The translations under genes were made by a program, and so were the position numbers. The notes beneath the pieces are model-generated. The model did not search any database and was not told the origin of the DNA. It saw nothing but the letters and a program-made list of their open reading frames with translations. This document shows, one piece after another, positions 6,314 to 8,254 of a stretch of DNA of 8,254 bases (positions within the stretch are counted from its first letter, which is position 1; each line of letters opens with the position of its first letter). The stretch covers positions 1-8,254 of the forward strand of contig JAHEOB010000139.1 in NCBI GenBank assembly GCA_018610095.1, in the 5' to 3' direction. The DNA comes from Halothece sp. MAG. GTDB lineage: Bacteria > Cyanobacteriota > Cyanobacteriia > Cyanobacteriales > Rubidibacteraceae.

Positions 6314-7523
6314 AGCCATTGCACAAGCGTTACATCAGTGTCGCGATCGCAGCTTAGCATTATTTGAGGATCTCGACTTTAACACTTTCTGTAATCAAGC
6401 CCATTCCGAATTTAGTCCAGTAGGGTGGCATTTAGGTCACATTGCCTTTACTGAAGGGTTATGGATTTTAGAACATCTCAAAGGGGATTCGCCCTTATAT
6501 CCGCAATATCGTAAACTGTTTGCAGCCGATATTTTACCGAAAGAACAACGACAAAACCTCCCTTCTAAAGAGACGATTCTAGAATATGTGCATGATATTC
6601 GCCGTTTAGTCTTAGACTACCTTGAAACTGCCCCCATAGAAGAACAAAGTCGTCTCTGGTGGTGGCTAATTCAACACGAATGTCAGCATAATGAAACCGC
6701 TAGCCTGATTTTACAACTGCAACGATTACAACATCTTCCTGCTTATCCGGTTACGCCCTCTACTCAGAATCGCAAAATCGTTTCAGAAATGGTAGAGATT
6801 CCAGCAGGGGAATTTCTAATGGGCAGTAACACCAATCCCCAAGATAATGCCCGTCCTGCCCATGAAGTTAATTTAGATACCTATTGGATTGATCGTTATC
6901 CTGTGACTTGTGGGCAATATCGGGAATTTATTGAAGCAGGTGGGTATCAAACCCGTCAATGGTGGTCCCAAGCAGGATGGGAATGGTTACAGCATAACCC
7001 TGTCGCCAAACCCTTATATTGGTCAGAAAATCAAGCATGGGATGATCATCCCGTCTATGGGGTGAGTTGGTATGAGGCAGAAGCCTACGCCAATTTCGTT
7101 GGCAAACGATTACCCACGGAAGCGGAATGGGAAAAAGCAGCCCGTTGGAACCCAGTCAAGGAAGAATCAACGTCTTATCCTTGGGGAGAAGATGCCCCTA
7201 ACGCTTCTCATGGCAATTTTGATATCAGAATGGGAGAAACGACCCCTGTTAATGCTTATCCAGCAGGAAAAAGTCACTATGGGGTTTATGATTTATTAGG
7301 CAATGTTTGGGAATGGACTGCCTCTTGGTTTTCTCCTTATCCGAATTTTGAATATTTCCCCTATCGGGGTTATTCTGAAATTTATTTTGATCAGCAACAT
7401 CGAGTGTTACGGGGAGGAAGCTGGGCAACTCGCCCATGGGCCTTAAGTAGCAGTTGGCGCAACTGGTATTATCCTCATCTGCGTCAAATTTTTGCTGGTT
7501 TCCGTTGCGCTAAAGACGACTAA
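6267..7523 (+). CDS. egtB: EgtB-type iron-dependent sulfoxide synthase
   Basis: This is a non-heme Fe(II) enzyme that joins hercynine to a cysteine donor (gamma-Glu-Cys or Cys) with oxygen, forming a sulfoxide. The full frame is 418 aa from GTG 6267 and may start at TTG 6282. Numbered from the GTG, the N-terminal DinB-like domain (about 15-165) carries the iron triad: H58 in GWHLGHIAFTE, and H137 and H141 in HECQHNE. The C-terminal FGE/sulfatase-modifying-factor domain (about 174-417) runs from EMVEIPAGEFLMGS through RLPTEAEWEKAAR and GNVWEWTASW to LRGGSWATRP and GFRCA. Both are intact. It overlaps egtC, which implies translational coupling. The segment RNWYYPHLRQIF, where actinobacterial EgtB has residues for the gamma-glutamyl donor, differs from my memory of that enzyme, so the donor is open. 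No egtD lies nearby. An OvoA- or SenA-like activity is less likely but not excluded. Confidence 0.9.
   Translation: MWERILTFTPIKSQREAIAQALHQCRDRSLALFEDLDFNTFCNQAHSEFSPVGWHLGHIAFTEGLWILEHLKGDSPLYPQYRKLFAADILPKEQRQNLPSKETILEYVHDIRRLVLDYLETAPIEEQSRLWWWLIQHECQHNETASLILQLQRLQHLPAYPVTPSTQNRKIVSEMVEIPAGEFLMGSNTNPQDNARPAHEVNLDTYWIDRYPVTCGQYREFIEAGGYQTRQWWSQAGWEWLQHNPVAKPLYWSENQAWDDHPVYGVSWYEAEAYANFVGKRLPTEAEWEKAARWNPVKEESTSYPWGEDAPNASHGNFDIRMGETTPVNAYPAGKSHYGVYDLLGNVWEWTASWFSPYPNFEYFPYRGYSEIYFDQQHRVLRGGSWATRPWALSSSWRNWYYPHLRQIFAGFRCAKDD
6271..6284 (+). promoter_or_regulatory. Ribosome binding site and candidate TTG start of egtB
   Basis: GGGAGAGGA (6271-6279) lies inside the end of egtC and is the best SD in the region. 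Counting from its GGGAG core there are 6 bases to an in-frame TTG at 6282. The other start candidate, GTG 6267, lies before this SD and has no purine-rich sequence upstream. There is no in-frame ATG until after the whole DinB-like domain. TTG 6282 is therefore a reasonable start, giving a 413-aa protein and a 32-base overlap with egtC. Confidence 0.5.
6343..6350. repeat. HIP1 octamer
   Basis: GCGATCGC in the first helix of the EgtB DinB-like domain (codons for CRDRS). Confidence 0.9.
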
Positions 7524-7556
7524 TCTTCCTACCGTTGGTAATGCGTGCCTATAACG

Positions 7557-7590
7557 TTCAAGCTGCCTTAAAAATGTCGTTTTTCTTGAA
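7557..7590. promoter_or_regulatory. Nested dyad between egtB and the cydA remnant
   Basis: TTCAAG (7557-7562) and CTTGAA (7585-7590) are inverted copies. They enclose AAAAA (7570-7574) and TTTTT (7580-7584), which can also pair, with a one-sided bulge. This could be a weak terminator for egtCB or an operator of the former cyd promoter. The stem is AT-rich and bulged, so neither role is firmly supported. Confidence 0.25.
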
Positions 7591-7608
7591 TAACAGTGCT
7601 TGGTGATT

Positions 7609-7616
7609 GGGAGGAA
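7609..7616 (+). promoter_or_regulatory. Strong SD of the cydA remnant
   Basis: GGGAGGAA ends 5 bases before ATG 7622. This preserved site decides the start and excludes the upstream in-frame TTG at 7607. It shows that the 5' expression signals of cydA survived the loss of its interior. Confidence 0.8.
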
Positions 7617-7621
7617 TAATT

Positions 7622-7912
7622 ATGGATTTCCTATCAGACTCCGTTGCATTATCACGGTTACAATTCGCCATAACTGCCATTTTCCACATGATATGGCCCG
7701 TTTTAACGACAGGAATGTCCATCTACTTAGTTGTGGTCGAAGGACTGTGGTTAAAAACTCGTAACCCTGATTATTATTATCATGCCCGTTTCTGGTCCAA
7801 ATTATTTGGACACCTCAGTGGGGAACAAGTTCATCACCAACAGCCCACTAAAATGGTAGCTATGGAAGCACAATGGGAAACTGTCCCTAGTGGCGAACCT
7901 CTCACAGGGTGA
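7622..7912 (+). pseudogene. cydA: cydA remnant (cytochrome bd oxidase subunit I) with internal deletion
   Basis: The 96-aa product starts exactly like CydA. MDFLSDSVALSRLQFAITAI is followed by H22 (E. coli H19, a heme b595 ligand), the first transmembrane helix, and the cyanobacterial-looking EGLWLKTRNPDYYYHARFW. At about residue 62 (around base 7805-7811) it jumps to the Q-loop motif GHLSGEQVHHQQPTKMVAME, which in E. coli CydA lies near residues 240-257. K77 and E82 correspond to quinol-site K252 and E257. About 180 codons are missing, including the helices with H186, E99 and E107. The frame is kept across the junction. After ETVPSGEP the CydA similarity ends and TGA follows, so all later helices and M393 are absent, and no cydB follows. 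A working oxidase subunit is not possible. An assembly error is an alternative. Confidence 0.88.
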
Positions 7913-7916
7913 CAAC

Positions 7917-7941
7917 TGCTTGAAACGCCCCGCATCAAGCA
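7917..7941. repeat. Hairpin directly after the cydA remnant
   Basis: TGCTTGA (7917-7923) and TCAAGCA (7935-7941) form a 7-bp stem with an 11-base loop rich in C (AACGCCCCGCA). It begins 4 bases after the TGA. Such subterminal hairpins occur at the ends of IS200/IS605-type elements, but no transposase is present, so this is only a resemblance. No T-run follows, so a standard terminator is unlikely. Confidence 0.5.
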
Positions 7942-7949
7942 TTAGATAG

Positions 7950-8162
7950 CAGGAGTATGATAAAAAAGATTCGGTCTCAACTTATAGGAAAAACCGAACC
8001 TTGCAAACTGCTGATGGGGATCAGCATTCCTTAGATCACTTACCAATTCAACCAGGACAGTCTCAATTTTTTCAACAAGTAACCATGGGAAAACAAGGCT
8101 TTGGTCAATTTAATTTATATGAAATATCTAAATGTTTGCTACAAATAGTGCATGAAGAATAA
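7950..8162 (+). pseudogene. Orphan open frame, possible 3' remnant of an unknown gene
   Basis: This frame is open for 70 codons from a TAG at 7947-7949 to TAA 8160-8162. It reads QEYDKKDSVSTYRKNRTLQ at the left and MGKQGFGQFNLYEISKCLL near the right end. The composition is protein-like, but the only starts are an internal TTG near 8001 and an ATG at about 8084, neither with a good SD. It may be the C-terminal end of a gene whose front was lost in the event that truncated cydA. The family is not recognised, and it may be chance. Confidence 0.3.
8009..8026. repeat. Tight 7-bp hairpin with GGGG loop
   Basis: TGCTGAT (8009-8015) and ATCAGCA (8020-8026) pair perfectly around GGGG. About 10 bases upstream is a weaker pair, TTCGGT (7970-7975) / ACCGAA (7993-7998). 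They lie within the orphan open frame, so they could be a by-product of coding sequence. Confidence 0.45.
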
Positions 8163-8254
8163 AGTTCCATCCCGTTACCTGGGCGATCATTTGAGAACTA
8201 AATTTTGATAAGGTATTTGAAAGTCGCTTTCTTAACTCTTCTAAGTCAGGAAAT

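Larger units (their letters stand above)
7913..8254. other. Non-genic right end with hairpins and an orphan open frame
   Basis: No complete gene is seen in these 342 bases. The stretch contains three short inverted repeats between 7917 and 8026 and an open frame ending at 8162. The last 92 bases are AT-rich with nothing recognisable, apart from a weak promoter-like TTGAGA/TATTTG pair near 8190-8220. No continuation of cydA and no cydB were recognised in the frames read. Confidence 0.5.

Noticed and set aside
7249..7437. Minus-strand open frame within egtB
   Set aside because: It is antisense to the conserved FGE-domain codons of EgtB, with no independent support.
7607..7621. In-frame TTG 7607 as the cydA start
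   Set aside because: It lies in front of the strong SD, and CydA proteins begin at the MDFLSD methionine.
1..8254. CRISPR array, tRNA or rRNA genes, complete insertion sequence
   Set aside because: No regularly spaced repeats, no tRNA-like cloverleaf or rRNA sequence, and no transposase frame were seen; HIP1 copies are scattered single octamers.

Overview
The window looks like a piece of a cyanobacterial chromosome. Evidence for this is a cyanobacterial-type RNase E ending in the arginine-rich nonapeptide RRRRRRSSA, five copies of the HIP1 octamer GCGATCGC, a Uma2/DUF820 nuclease gene (a family greatly expanded in cyanobacteria), and a cydA remnant that reads like cyanobacterial CydA. The moderately AT-rich codon use fits a unicellular marine or halophilic type, but the genus cannot be fixed from the sequence alone.

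Layout. Positions 1-423 hold no supported gene: there is a short, probably decayed coding trace at the left edge and then the rne leader, which carries an 11-bp direct repeat. Positions 424-2454 (+) encode RNase E with all catalytic, zinc-link and PNPase-docking signatures. It converges, with two bases between the stop codons, on 2457-3368 (-), a TonB-like single-pass membrane protein of unknown function. An 85-bp divergent region with a 7-7-7 dyad separates that gene from a tight three-gene plus-strand group at 3454-5399: a winged-helix-like protein, a 72-residue basic protein starting one base after the previous stop, and a Uma2-family PD-(D/E)XK nuclease.

Positions 5498-7523 (+) are an overlapping egtC-egtB pair: a class II glutamine-amidotransferase-like hydrolase and an iron-dependent sulfoxide synthase of the ergothioneine pathway. 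The methyltransferase EgtD is not in the window. The EgtB reading frame has no ATG near its start and must begin with GTG or TTG inside egtC.

The right end (7622-8254) is a scar. The cydA start, ribosome binding site and first transmembrane helix are intact, but the frame jumps directly to the quinol-binding (Q) loop, losing roughly 180 codons, and then stops. A run of small hairpins and an open frame without a good start follow; no cydB is seen.

The genes do not form one pathway. Candidates for follow-up are the wHTH/small protein/Uma2 group, the EgtB substrate pocket and start, and the in-frame cydA deletion with its hairpin-rich downstream sequence. No clearly new system is demonstrated.
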